A stretch of 64,000 bases of DNA, from contig NZ_JBNWEO010000013.1 of the NCBI RefSeq assembly GCF_050496765.1, positions 310,001 through 374,000 of the forward strand, given 5' to 3'. The stretch comes from JAEVLT01 sp050496765. GTDB lineage: Bacteria > Bacillota > Bacilli > Bacillales > Cytobacillaceae. This document shows, piece by piece, positions 34,573-44,058 of the stretch. Below the pieces are notes generated by a model. The model made no database searches. It was not told the origin of the DNA and was given only the letters and a program-made list of their open reading frames with translations. Within the stretch, counting starts at the first letter, position 1. Each line of letters opens with the position of its first letter. The translations under genes were made by a program, and so were the position numbers.

Positions 34573-35757
34573 CTATTTTTCGATTGGTCCCCTTGTGCGT
34601 ATACCGGTTCTTCTGATTTTCACTTTAACGTCAATATCTGCATACGCCTCAGCAAACCGCCTATCCCATTGATCTTTTGTTTTTTTAAACTGCTGGGCGT
34701 GCTGGCGAAAAAGAACTTCACCAAAACCAAATATATCCGATTGATATTTTTTTTGTGCTTTTTGAATCGTAGATGTGATCTCCTTTTTAATTTGCGCTTC
34801 AGCTAATTTCTCATATTTTGCATAGGTATGTACATCTGTTAACTTTTCAACACATTGATCCCCATCCAAATACGATTCCGCCCGGACATTTACACGAAAG
34901 CGGGGAATTCCATTGATCATTCGCGCCGTTCTCCGCGTTTTTGAATTATAAATTTGGAGAGCAAAAAATTTGTTTCTTCCGCAAGGGACGGAAACGGAAG
35001 TGCGGCGAATATTGTCTTCAATCCATAAATAATTGCGGGCATCTGAAATCGATAAAAAGCCAACCAATTTCTTTTTTTTAAAAACAGCCAACGAATTGAG
35101 GACGGCCAGCGCATCTGGTGTTACTTTCTTCATATTGTCAACACTTATGCCCTTTTTGGGATTGCCTTGGATCGTGACTGCTGCCATAACAGGTTGCCTT
35201 CCTGGGGAAACCATTGCCGAAATCACGTCATTCAAGCGGACATCGGGATCGCCGCCCCAATTTTTCACCATCGAATTCAATTGGGTAAAAAGCTTTAATG
35301 CAGTTGATTTTTGAAATTGATATGTTACCCTTAGAACGTCACTCGCTTGATTGTTTCTTGCAATGACAATATTGAAATCATCGCGGATTTCCCGATTCCG
35401 TTCAAGATAATCCAAAAAACTCATCATTCCTCCTCTCGCTGCTTCTTCGCTAAATAGTAATGTTTTCATATGGGAGTAAATCAAATTTCTTGATATCCCG
35501 ATGTTCATTTTTTGCGCCAGTTCAGACAGTGTCCGCCCTTCCAAGCTAAAAATAATGGACGGGGCATAGCCGCTAGTCGTTTTAGCGTTCAGCTCCTGCG
35601 CATTCAAACCCTCAACAGTCATTCGATATTTCCCATCATCTCCTTTGTCAACCGCAATTCCTGTTACAACGGTGATGGAAGAAAGCTCGCGCTGATCCCA
35701 GCAGCCACTCAGCAGCAAAAGACTAAGAAAGGAAAGGACAAACCGTTTTTTGCTCAT
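34573..35757 (-). CDS. GerC-type germinant receptor lipoprotein
   Basis: A 394-residue lipoprotein: signal peptide with lipobox LSGC (Cys19) followed by WDQREL, the hallmark of GerAC/GerKC proteins. It is the C subunit of a GerA-type nutrient receptor in the spore inner membrane. Last gene of the operon; its start overlaps the gerA-type stop by 4 nt. Confidence 0.92.
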   Translation of the reverse strand: MSKKRFVLSFLSLLLLSGCWDQRELSSITVVTGIAVDKGDDGKYRMTVEGLNAQELNAKTTSGYAPSIIFSLEGRTLSELAQKMNIGISRNLIYSHMKTLLFSEEAARGGMMSFLDYLERNREIRDDFNIVIARNNQASDVLRVTYQFQKSTALKLFTQLNSMVKNWGGDPDVRLNDVISAMVSPGRQPVMAAVTIQGNPKKGISVDNMKKVTPDALAVLNSLAVFKKKKLVGFLSISDARNYLWIEDNIRRTSVSVPCGRNKFFALQIYNSKTRRTARMINGIPRFRVNVRAESYLDGDQCVEKLTDVHTYAKYEKLAEAQIKKEITSTIQKAQKKYQSDIFGFGEVLFRQHAQQFKKTKDQWDRRFAEAYADIDVKVKIRRTGIRTRGPIEK

Positions 35758-37352
35758 TTGTTAGGCCCTCCTTCTGCTTGGGGCGGCGATGGATTGACAT
35801 CCGAATATACTTTTACATTGTTTTCCGTGCGCAAGTATTTCGGACGTTTCTTCATTGCCCAAAAGGGCGCACGAACAAACACATCTCCTTGATCTTCAAC
35901 AATGAACGGGGCAATCGGAGCCAGATAGGGAACGCCAAATGACCGTAGCGAACTCAAATGTGCGACCATAAAAATCAGTACTAAAAGCACGCCATACAAA
36001 CCTAAAATCGATGCAGCAATAATAAATATAAACCGCAGCAGCCTGGAAGCAGCAGCGAAGCTATATGTAGGCGACACGAAATTGGCAATTGCCGTTATCG
36101 AAACAACGATAATCATAATATTGGAAATAATCCCCGCTTCGGCAGCCGCCTGTCCGATAACGAGTGCTCCGACGATCGATACCATTTGCCCGACCGCTTT
36201 TGGCATCCTTACACCTGCTTCGCGAAGGATTTCAAACGTAATCTCCATTAAAAACACTTCAACAACCGCCGGAAAAGGAACCCCTTCCCGCTGGGCAATT
36301 ACACTCAACAAAAAATTAGTCGGAAGCAATTCTTGATGAAATGTTAGCACCCCTACATAAATGGACGGTGTCAATAGAGCAATCATAAAGGATAGATAGC
36401 GGATAATCCGGATAAAACTACCAAGCAAAAAAGGCTGGTAGTAGTCCTCAGAGATTTCAAAAAAATTAACAAAAACAGCCGGAACAAGTAAACAAAAGGG
36501 TGTTCCGTCAATCAATATAACCATTTTCCCCTCCATTAAATTGGCGGCAACGGTATCCGGCCTTTCCGCATTTAAAGTAAGCGGGAAAAAGGTAAATGTT
36601 TTGTCTTCAATCATTTCTTCAATATTGCCCGATTCAAAAACGGCACTGACATGAATTTTTTTCAAGCGATTGCGGACTTCCTCAACGATGCTCTCATTGG
36701 CAATCCCGCGAATGAACCCAAGGTAAACCGATGTTCTCGAATCATCGCCAATAATAAATTCTTCAAATTGTAAATTCGGATTGCGAATCCTTCTGCGGAT
36801 CAAACTGACATTTGTCGCAAGCGACTCAATAAATCCATCTTTCGGGCCGCGGACAACCGTTTGGGTACTCGGCTCTGTCACAGCTCTTTTTTCATCAATC
36901 ATCATATTGATGGCAATCGTTTGCGCAATCCCTCTAACCGAAATAACGATACTGCCATTTAAAATGGCCCAGCTAACTTTTTCCGGCGTTTTCAGCAAAT
37001 GAATGTTTGCACCGCCAAAGCTTTCTTTGATTAACGCTCCTAGTTCTTCAATCGTATTAATAGTTGTGTCGTCTTCCAAATGGATACTAAGAAGCCTTGC
37101 CGTTGTCTCTGTTACACTTTTTGAATCAACCATTGTTTCCAGGTAGTAAAAATAAGCTTCTTTTCTGACAATCTTCCCTTCGACGGCACAGAAATCAGCA
37201 GAAGTGCCAAATGAAGTCATTAACGCTTTATGCAAGGTCTCAAAAGTAATATTTTCGCTACTTGCCTCCTGTGGCTCCTCGACACATGTCCCTCGTTCTT
37301 CTTTCCCTTTTATTTTGCTTTTTAATTTACGGATCGTAATTAACGGAGGCAT
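35754..37352 (-). CDS. GerA-type germinant receptor A subunit
   Basis: A 532-residue GerAA/GerKA family protein. A soluble N-terminal half (about 1-290, with GPKDGFIESLATNVSLIRRRI) is followed by a membrane part of about five helices and a short charged tail. Together with the B and C subunits it senses germinants. GGTGAG precedes the ATG, which lies 10 nt after the B-subunit stop. Confidence 0.93.
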   Translation of the reverse strand: MPPLITIRKLKSKIKGKEERGTCVEEPQEASSENITFETLHKALMTSFGTSADFCAVEGKIVRKEAYFYYLETMVDSKSVTETTARLLSIHLEDDTTINTIEELGALIKESFGGANIHLLKTPEKVSWAILNGSIVISVRGIAQTIAINMMIDEKRAVTEPSTQTVVRGPKDGFIESLATNVSLIRRRIRNPNLQFEEFIIGDDSRTSVYLGFIRGIANESIVEEVRNRLKKIHVSAVFESGNIEEMIEDKTFTFFPLTLNAERPDTVAANLMEGKMVILIDGTPFCLLVPAVFVNFFEISEDYYQPFLLGSFIRIIRYLSFMIALLTPSIYVGVLTFHQELLPTNFLLSVIAQREGVPFPAVVEVFLMEITFEILREAGVRMPKAVGQMVSIVGALVIGQAAAEAGIISNIMIIVVSITAIANFVSPTYSFAAASRLLRFIFIIAASILGLYGVLLVLIFMVAHLSSLRSFGVPYLAPIAPFIVEDQGDVFVRAPFWAMKKRPKYLRTENNVKVYSDVNPSPPQAEGGPNK

Positions 37353-37362
37353 TTTCTCACCT

Positions 37363-38468
37363 TCATTGTTTCAGCGTAGTTTTCTGCTGTTTCCACACCA
37401 ACAAGACAAACACAATCATTGGTATAAAAAATTGAAAAGGCAGATGCAAAAAGTAAGGTACGATTTTTGTCCCTTCCTGCAAATGATCGGCAAAATCTAC
37501 GGAAAGGAGGACAGAAAAAAATGAAATAACCATAGCCATTGGCATAGAAAAATAGCGAAAAGGGATTTGAAAAATATGCTCCAAACCTTTTAAACCAGCA
37601 AAGAAAAAAATGGACCCCTTAACAAAAAGATTTAGCATCATAATAAAAACAACAAGGGCATCAATCCTTTCGATAAAGTTCCCAATTGACACATTGCGCG
37701 CTACACTTAACAAGGGAAAATTTGAACGCAGCATCGTATCTACACCGAGCGTACTGACCATCAAAATGGAAGAAACAATGATAAAAAATGAAGCAACAGC
37801 GACCCCAATCATAGATGTCCGCAACAAATATTTCGTATTGGTGACATTTGGAAGAATGACAGTAAAAGCAATCAATTCACCATACGGAAAGGTGACAACG
37901 CCGGGAAACACTGCCTTGGCAACCGGTTTGAACCCATCTGACAACATCGGCTGTAGCTGAAAAAAATTCACCTCTCCGCTTACCATTAGAAAGATTGTTA
38001 GTAATGCAAAAAAGCCAAAAAGATAAGGTGTAAAAATCTCGGAAGTCCTTGCCAATACTTCTATTCCGAGGTAAATGACATAGCCCATCAGCAAAGTGAA
38101 TGTCAGTGAAATAATTTCAATCGGCGTGTTGGGCATAATGGCCGACGCCATCAATTCACAAAATCACGAACAACCCTGCATGAAATATAAAAAAAATAAA
38201 CGATATACAACCATGACAAGATAATCGAAACTTTACGTCCAAAACAATCGTTTATGATTTCAAAAAGATTCTTACCTGGCATTCGCATTACTAGCAAATA
38301 ATAAAACCAAATGATTCCAATTCCTAAACTAGCGCCGATGATATTGGCAATCCATGCATCATTTTTGGCATCATTGCCGCTGCCTATCACGATTGCGCTG
38401 CCAAGTAAAAAGTTCAACAGCAATGTCAGCAGCTGGCTCAACGAAATGTTTTCTTTTTGATTTTGCAT
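37363..38468 (-). pseudogene. GerB-type germinant receptor B subunit, split by a frameshift
   Basis: The GerAB/YndE-type transporter subunit (amino acid permease superfamily) should have about 365-370 residues. Here an N-terminal part of 105 residues (38468-38151) ends at TGA after RVVRDFVN, and a 263-residue C-terminal part starts at an ATG overlapping that stop (TGATG) or at the preceding TTG. Adding one T at the junction would give VRDFVNLMASAIMPNTP, which keeps the spacing RDF-x10-P expected of the family. So a one-base deletion is the simplest explanation. Translation of both pieces by coupling, or a sequencing error, remain possible. Confidence 0.8.
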
Positions 38469-38469
38469 G

Positions 38470-38706
38470 TTACCGTTGATTCTCCCCTATTTTTCGTTTT
38501 GTAAGATACATGCGCAAATCAATGATCATGCTTATAAGGAAACCAAAAAATGCACCCGTAAAAACAATGTATTTTCCGACAGCAATTTCGGTATAGAAAA
38601 GGTTTAAATACGATTCCCAAAATGAATAGCCAAAAATCACTGTGTCAAAAAATGTGATGATGATTGACAACAGCACACTGATGATAAAAAACGCCAATGT
38701 TACCAT
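38470..38706 (-). CDS. Small two-helix protein, candidate D subunit of the germinant receptor
   Basis: A 78-residue protein with two membrane helices (about 3-24 and 45-64) and a basic tail. It is the first gene of the receptor operon, one base from the B-subunit gene. Small two-helix D proteins of this kind accompany several GerA-type operons in Bacillus and modulate germination; the assignment rests on size, topology and location. Confidence 0.7.
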   Translation of the reverse strand: MVTLAFFIISVLLSIIITFFDTVIFGYSFWESYLNLFYTEIAVGKYIVFTGAFFGFLISMIIDLRMYLTKRKIGENQR

Positions 38707-38748
38707 TCCCTTGTCACCGCTCCAATAAATTCATTATGATAGGTATAG

Positions 38749-38776
38749 AGTATGTAAGGATGTCCAACATTATCCA
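38749..38776 (-). promoter_or_regulatory. Possible sigma-G promoter of the germination operon
   Basis: Minus strand TGGATA (38776-38771), 16-nt spacer, CATACT (38754-38749), 43 nt before the first start codon. Close to the sigma-G pattern TGMATA/CATACTA but with one mismatch in the -35 and a short spacer. Confidence 0.4.
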
Positions 38777-38991
38777 TCGTATTCAATTAAGAAAAACCGA
38801 GCAAAAACCGCCCGATCCTTTTTAGTTTTGCGGATAAACGGAGTCTGTTGATTTCCGCTCCGGGTGCAGAATAAATTCCCAAAGACGTTTAGCTTTTCAA
38901 GAAGTTTGGAAAAATAGAAAGATTCTTATATGAACTTTTAAACATCAATCAATGTCTTTTAACAAGTAATCAGCTTTCAGGAGGAGAAAAA

Positions 38992-40290
38992 ATGAACATG
39001 CTCATTCAGCTGTTAGATCAATACGGATACATCGTCCTTTTCTTTTCCTTGATGTTGGAATTAATTATCATTCCAATCCCAAACGAAATTTTAATGAGCT
39101 ATGTAGGATTTCTCGTTTATCAAGGAAAATTGAATTATTATTTAACGATCCTTTTCGGCGGTTTGGGCGGCATTATCGGGGTTTCGATATCGTATTGGAT
39201 TGGATACAAATTAGGGGCGCCCTTTTTTGAAAAATACGGAAGCAAGATTCATATGGGGCCTGAAAAGATCGCAAAAATATCCAGATGGAATGAGCGTTTT
39301 GGTAAAAGACTGCTCGTATTTTCCTATTTCATTCCAGGCGTTCGCCATATTACGAGTTTATTCTCAGGCATTACCCGGATCCCTTTTAAATCGTATGCCC
39401 TTTTCGCCTATATTGGTGTATTTTTCTGGGTGGGGACGTTTATTTCGCTAGGAAGAATCTTTGGTCCGCAGTGGGAGAAATTCCATCAGCAGGCAAACTT
39501 GTATATCGTGATAGCTATTCTCGTCCTTGGCGGCGGCTATATCGTTTATTTTCTGATCAAAACAAACAGACAGAAACTATCCGAAAATGCAGTTTTACTG
39601 TTCGAAAATTTTTTCAAGCGCTTCAACAGTTTTCTCAAAATTAAGCTCATTGTTTTTGCAATGGCGCTTGTTTTTATCGCTCTTTTCAGCTTAATGATCG
39701 GCCTGATTCAGGATTTCATCGAAAACGAATTTGGCCAATTTAATACAATTGCCAAAACAGTCATTCTTTATTCGTTTAATGGTACGTGGAAAAATAGCAT
39801 GTTGATGTTCAATCAGCTAACTTCGTGGGTCACCTTTGTAGTTGTTGGTATACTGGCTGTTATCTGGATTTTGTTCAAAGGAAAGAATAAATGGCTTGAA
39901 ATTCAGTATTTTATCATCGCCATGTTGGGGGCAGTTACATTTGGCAAAGGGCTGAACTTTTTGTTCTCGTTTATTCCGACGGCAAAACCGATTAGCAAAT
40001 CCTTTCCAAATGACCAAGCATTGATTGCGATTGTCCTTTTTATCTTTTTCATGTATGTGATCATCCGGCACAGCAGAAGCACGTTCATGAACAGCATAAT
40101 GGCACTTGTGATCCTTTTCTTCTTACTGTTTCTATTTATCAGCAAAGTATATCTAAATTTGCAGTATCCAAGTGATTTGACTGCCGGCTATGTCTTCGGC
40201 GGTGTTTGGGTAAGCCTAATTATTTTATTAATAGAGGGATCAAGGCTCCTAAACTTGATCAAAGCAGAAATTAAAAAAGAAAAGAGGTAA
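38992..40290 (+). CDS. DedA domain fused to a degenerate PAP2 domain
   Basis: A 432-residue membrane protein. Residues 1-190 are a DedA/SNARE-associated domain (FSYFIPGVRHITSLFSG near 110-126), a family now tied to lipid carrier transport. Residues about 220-420 have the helical layout of a PAP2 lipid phosphatase, but the PSGH motif reads PNDQ (339-342) and the SR...H...D motif reads SK...Q...D (Ser384, Lys385, Gln391, Asp395). Both catalytic histidines are thus gone and the C-terminal domain is probably not a phosphatase. ATG with AGGAGGAG upstream. Confidence 0.85.
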   Translation: MNMLIQLLDQYGYIVLFFSLMLELIIIPIPNEILMSYVGFLVYQGKLNYYLTILFGGLGGIIGVSISYWIGYKLGAPFFEKYGSKIHMGPEKIAKISRWNERFGKRLLVFSYFIPGVRHITSLFSGITRIPFKSYALFAYIGVFFWVGTFISLGRIFGPQWEKFHQQANLYIVIAILVLGGGYIVYFLIKTNRQKLSENAVLLFENFFKRFNSFLKIKLIVFAMALVFIALFSLMIGLIQDFIENEFGQFNTIAKTVILYSFNGTWKNSMLMFNQLTSWVTFVVVGILAVIWILFKGKNKWLEIQYFIIAMLGAVTFGKGLNFLFSFIPTAKPISKSFPNDQALIAIVLFIFFMYVIIRHSRSTFMNSIMALVILFFLLFLFISKVYLNLQYPSDLTAGYVFGGVWVSLIILLIEGSRLLNLIKAEIKKEKR

Positions 40291-40317
40291 ATCCATCGGA
40301 TTACCTCTTTTCTTTTA
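40276..40317. terminator. Bidirectional terminator holding both stop codons
   Basis: Stem AAAAGAGGTAAATCC/GGATTACCTCTTTT (one bulged A). The stop codons of the converging genes lie inside the stem. Confidence 0.92.
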
Positions 40318-41008
40318 TGACCATTTCGTCAATCCGGGCAAAGGAATGCCCTTTTTCTATCAGTTCCTTGATCAGCTGCTTCAGCGCTTGAATTGTATAT
40401 TTTGGCGCTTCTTCTTCTGCTCCAAAGGTCACACCGCAGTCATGCAGCAAAATGACTGAACCGAGTTTAATATTCTTCCTGAGATGATGTAAAATCTTGT
40501 CTTTTCCGCCCTTGCTGCGCCAATCACCCGCCATGACCGACCAAAGAATAAGGCGGAAATCTTTGTGAATAAATAGGTCAAAGATATTCAGCGCCCCCCA
40601 CGGCGGCCTGTAATAAACCGGCCGTTCTCCTGTAATTCCCTCAAGGATGTCTGCTGTTTTCGCCACTCCCTGCTTAACCCTCCATGGAGTCATCAGCCAA
40701 TTGGAACGGTGAACATAATTGTGAATTCCGATTAAATGACCTTCCTTGTATATCCTGCGAATCACTTCCGGGTATTGCTCCGCCCTTGATCCAACAACAA
40801 AAAAACTTGCTTTCACTTGATATTTTTGCAGCAAATCAAGCAATTCATTTGTATAAACCGGGTCTGGTCCATCATCAAAGGTGAACGCAAGTCGTTCATC
40901 ATGGCTCGCTTTTTGAAAAACGCCAATCCCGCCCAAGCGCGATAATCCAAACGGAATAAGAGTATACAATAATAGCAAAGAGAGTAAAATAATTAGAAGT
41001 AGCAACAC
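40301..41008 (-). CDS. Polysaccharide deacetylase family protein (NodB domain)
   Basis: A 235-residue membrane-anchored deacetylase: an N-terminal hydrophobic segment is followed by a NodB domain with TFDDGPDPVYT near residue 43, a histidine pair in HNYVHRS, RPPWG and LLHDCG. It would remove acetyl groups from peptidoglycan or another envelope polysaccharide. The start is GTG at 41008 with AAGGAAGG 8 nt upstream. It lies downstream of the glycosyltransferase gene in the same direction. Confidence 0.85.
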   Translation of the reverse strand: MLLLLIILLSLLLLYTLIPFGLSRLGGIGVFQKASHDERLAFTFDDGPDPVYTNELLDLLQKYQVKASFFVVGSRAEQYPEVIRRIYKEGHLIGIHNYVHRSNWLMTPWRVKQGVAKTADILEGITGERPVYYRPPWGALNIFDLFIHKDFRLILWSVMAGDWRSKGGKDKILHHLRKNIKLGSVILLHDCGVTFGAEEEAPKYTIQALKQLIKELIEKGHSFARIDEMVIKEKR

Positions 41009-41063
41009 GTATTTGACCTTCCTTGTATGAAATCTTTATAAGACCTTCCAATCTTGCAATCTA

Positions 41064-42281
41064 TTATCCATGCAAAATGGTTTTTCGCCACGCACCAAAT
41101 CGTCCAAACTTTCTTTGTTTGCTTAAATTTGCAGGAACAAATATCCGATTGTCCATCAAATCAACAATCAGCCGTACGGCATAAAAGGCTGATCGATTTG
41201 TTTGGATTTTTCGGCAATTCTCTTTCATTCTGGCAAGCAAAAGCTCGTTCTCAAGCATGCCGTTTAGTTCGCAAAATAACTCATCTGGCTGCTTTACCTG
41301 AATGGCTGCCCCGGCATCCGTCAAATAGCGGGCATTGTCCTGTTCTTGACCGGGCAGTGGTTTGTATAGCAGCATCGGCAGCTCCATTGCCGCCGCTTCT
41401 GACGTTGTCACTCCCCCCGGTTTTGTAATCAGAATATCCGAAACAGTCATCAGTTCATCAACAAGATCCGTATAGCCAATTAGCTTGATAGCATGCTTCG
41501 AACCGGATAACTCGCTTTGCAGCCGTTCTTTTAATTTTTCATTATGCCCGCATAAAACAAGAAGCTGCAGCGGCTCTGGAAATTGTTCAAGCGTATTTCG
41601 GTTCAGCAATCCCTTGCCAATTAACCCCTCGCCGCCTCCCATAATCATTATCGTCCGTTTGTTTTTTTCCAAACTAAATTTTTCTATTAAGGCACTAGGA
41701 TTCTTTTTTTTAAGAAATTTTGACCTAATCGGGATTCCGGTTGCCGCAATTTTTTCTGCTGGAATTCCGGTGCGAATTAGTTTTTCCTTTATTTCATTCG
41801 AGCCGACAATATATTGATCCGTATGGGGATGCAGCCAATAGCTGTGATGCGTGTGATCGGTAATCACGGTAACTAATGGCACAGTTGTCAAACCAGCTTC
41901 TTTTAATTTAGATAGCACGCTTGAAGCAAACGGATATGTGCTGACAACAATAGATGGCTTCTCTATAACTAAAAGCGACAACATTTTGCGCATTCCCATC
42001 GAAAAAGCCGCATTCAATTTTTTTGAGAAGGCAGTGCTTTTGTACGTTTTTTGATAAATGTATCCATATAATTGTGGGAAGGTTTTAATCCCTTTCATAT
42101 ACACAAAATGGCTGACTGGAAATAAAGCTGGATGAGCCCATTCCATAAAGTCAACAATCATTGTTTGAATGCCAGGTTCGTCAAGTTTGGCTGCCTCTTC
42201 AATTGCTTTTGCCGCCTGTACATGCCCTTCGCCAAACCTGCCTGACAAAATCAGGATTTTTCCTCCGCGATTTCTTCTCAT
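41064..42281 (-). CDS. MGDG-synthase/UgtP-like glycosyltransferase
   Basis: A 405-residue GT28-type enzyme. N-terminal SGRFGEGHVQAAKAIEEA is the MGDG synthase signature, VPLVTVITDHTHHSYWLHP follows, and the C-terminal nucleotide-sugar part has MGGGEGLIGKG and ITKPGGVTTSEA. It may glycosylate diacylglycerol or another lipid at the cytoplasmic face. It resembles YkoN-type proteins. The ATG has GAGGAG upstream. Confidence 0.82.
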   Translation of the reverse strand: MRRNRGGKILILSGRFGEGHVQAAKAIEEAAKLDEPGIQTMIVDFMEWAHPALFPVSHFVYMKGIKTFPQLYGYIYQKTYKSTAFSKKLNAAFSMGMRKMLSLLVIEKPSIVVSTYPFASSVLSKLKEAGLTTVPLVTVITDHTHHSYWLHPHTDQYIVGSNEIKEKLIRTGIPAEKIAATGIPIRSKFLKKKNPSALIEKFSLEKNKRTIMIMGGGEGLIGKGLLNRNTLEQFPEPLQLLVLCGHNEKLKERLQSELSGSKHAIKLIGYTDLVDELMTVSDILITKPGGVTTSEAAAMELPMLLYKPLPGQEQDNARYLTDAGAAIQVKQPDELFCELNGMLENELLLARMKENCRKIQTNRSAFYAVRLIVDLMDNRIFVPANLSKQRKFGRFGAWRKTILHG

Positions 42282-42581
42282 ATTGATCTCCTCACAATGT
42301 TTTTTACCATTGTTTCCAATTCATTTTTACGAAAAGGGTTGTTACCGCATTGTTGACTTTGCTCACGATGTAGCATGGAAACGAAATCAACAGCATTTTC
42401 CTAACGCCGTATGAACGGTTCGATTAAAAAGACAGATGAATGTCAAAAAAAGTTCATTCGAAACAAATTATTTTCTTTGCCAAAAAAGTGAACCTTTTTT
42501 TCGCTTTTTTCGTCTTTTCATTGTAGAATAAATAACTGATTAGCCGCAAAGGGATTTTTAGTCATATTGGAGGAATACACA
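42282..42581. other. Divergent promoter region between two glycosyltransferase genes
   Basis: About 300 bp, AT-rich. A GTTCA/TGAAC inverted repeat flanked by A and T runs lies around 42443-42500; a TAGAAT at about 42525 could be a -10 for the rightward gene. No confident promoter. Confidence 0.35.
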
Positions 42582-43586
42582 ATGAACGAACCGGTACTTA
42601 CGATTGTTGTGCCGTGTTATAACGAAGAAGAAGTTCTATTCGAAACAACCAGCCAGTTAAGCAAAATGCTTTCGTCTCTGATCGTCGAAAAGCTTGCGGC
42701 CCCAACGAGTAAAATTCTTTATGTAGATGATGGCAGCTCCGACAAAACGTGGGAACTGATTGAAGAACTATCCCAACAGCATCCCTTCGTCAAAGGGATA
42801 AAACTAACAAGAAACTATGGTCACCAAAAGGCATTACTTGCAGGTCTTGAAACGGCTCGAAAAAAATCAGATTGTGTCATTTCGATTGATGCCGATTTGC
42901 AAGATGATATTTCTGTTATTCGTGAATTTATGGTTAAATATTTCGAAGGGTACGATATTGTGTATGGGGTTCGTAAAAGTCGCGATACCGATACCTTTTT
43001 CAAAAGAGCAACGGCTCAAGGCTTTTACCGCTTTATGAATAAAATGGGAGTCAATGTTGTTTATAATCATGCCGACTACCGTTTGTTAAGCAAACGAGCA
43101 CTAGAAGAATTGAGCCGTTACCCTGAACAAAACTTATTTCTGCGCGGCATTGTTTCATTGATTGGCCTGAAATCGACAAAAGTATATTATGACCGGAAAG
43201 AACGCTTCGCCGGAGTTTCCAAATATCCGCTAAAAAAAATGCTTGCCTTTGCATTTGACGGGATTACCTCCTTCAGCGTTGTGCCGATCCGGATGATTAC
43301 TTTAATCGGAGCGCTATCCTTTTTCATTAGCAGCATAGCCGGAATCTATGCATTGGTGGTGAAATTTCTTGGCCGGGCTGAATTGGGCTGGACGTCCATT
43401 ATCATTTCCATTTGGTTTATTGGCGGACTGCTATTAATGAGCGTCGGATTGATTGGTGAGTATATTGGAAAAATATACGAAGAAACGAAAAACCGCCCGC
43501 GGTTTTCCATTGAAACAGACCTGTTTTCCGAAGAAGAAACACTTGTGAAAGAAAAATCATTTTATTTTTCAAGGAGAAACGAATAA
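42582..43586 (+). CDS. GT2 family glycosyltransferase (GtrB/DPM1-like)
   Basis: A 334-residue GT2 enzyme: LTIVVPCYNEEEVL at the start, DDGSSDKTW and SIDADLQDD (metal-binding Asp) in the catalytic domain, then two C-terminal membrane helices (about 228-255 and 268-292). Such enzymes load a sugar on undecaprenyl phosphate. The ATG at 42582 has GGAGG 8 nt ahead. The next gene is gtrA, one base on, the usual partner. Confidence 0.88.
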   Translation: MNEPVLTIVVPCYNEEEVLFETTSQLSKMLSSLIVEKLAAPTSKILYVDDGSSDKTWELIEELSQQHPFVKGIKLTRNYGHQKALLAGLETARKKSDCVISIDADLQDDISVIREFMVKYFEGYDIVYGVRKSRDTDTFFKRATAQGFYRFMNKMGVNVVYNHADYRLLSKRALEELSRYPEQNLFLRGIVSLIGLKSTKVYYDRKERFAGVSKYPLKKMLAFAFDGITSFSVVPIRMITLIGALSFFISSIAGIYALVVKFLGRAELGWTSIIISIWFIGGLLLMSVGLIGEYIGKIYEETKNRPRFSIETDLFSEEETLVKEKSFYFSRRNE

Positions 43587-44015
43587 ATGCTGCAGCACTC
43601 TTTTGTCCGCTTTTTGTTAGTCGGGGTTGTTAACACAATTGTCGGCCTTTCCGCCATGTACTTTTTTCTGCATGGTCTGTCTTTTTCCTATTGGACTGCC
43701 ACCTTTATCGGAAATAGTGTCGGCGCAGTTGTCAGTTATTTTCTAAACCGAACATTCACCTTTAAGAGCAGCACAGCTGTCGGAAAAAGCATGTTCCGTT
43801 TTGTTGCTGTCATTCTTGCCTGCTATTTTCTTTCCTACTATCTTGGGGAAAAACTAGCCATAATTGTTCTTCAGCAATTACCGTTGATCAGTGATAAATA
43901 CGCTGCAGATGCAGCCGTTTTAGTTGGAACCGGGATCTACACAATCAGCAATTATCTCGGACAGCGAATGTTTGTTTTTGGTGAAAACAAAAGGGACCGT
44001 CCCCAAATGGGATGA
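43587..44015 (+). CDS. GtrA-family membrane protein
   Basis: A 142-residue protein with four membrane helices and the GtrA signature (RFLLVGVVNTIVGLSAMYF, later VGAVVSYFLNRTFTFKS). GtrA-type proteins are linked to flipping lipid-linked sugars made by GtrB. ATG directly follows the stop of the glycosyltransferase gene and AAGGAG lies inside that gene. Confidence 0.88.
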   Translation: MLQHSFVRFLLVGVVNTIVGLSAMYFFLHGLSFSYWTATFIGNSVGAVVSYFLNRTFTFKSSTAVGKSMFRFVAVILACYFLSYYLGEKLAIIVLQQLPLISDKYAADAAVLVGTGIYTISNYLGQRMFVFGENKRDRPQMG

Positions 44016-44025
44016 TCCCTTTTTT
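43989..44025. terminator. Bidirectional terminator between gtrA and the CwlO-like gene
   Basis: AAAAGGGA/TCCCTTTT outer stem with a nested GTCCC/GGGAT stem; it overlaps the last codons of the gtrA gene. Confidence 0.85.
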
Positions 44026-44058
44026 CATTCAATCAATTTTGAACATTGGCTACGTTGT

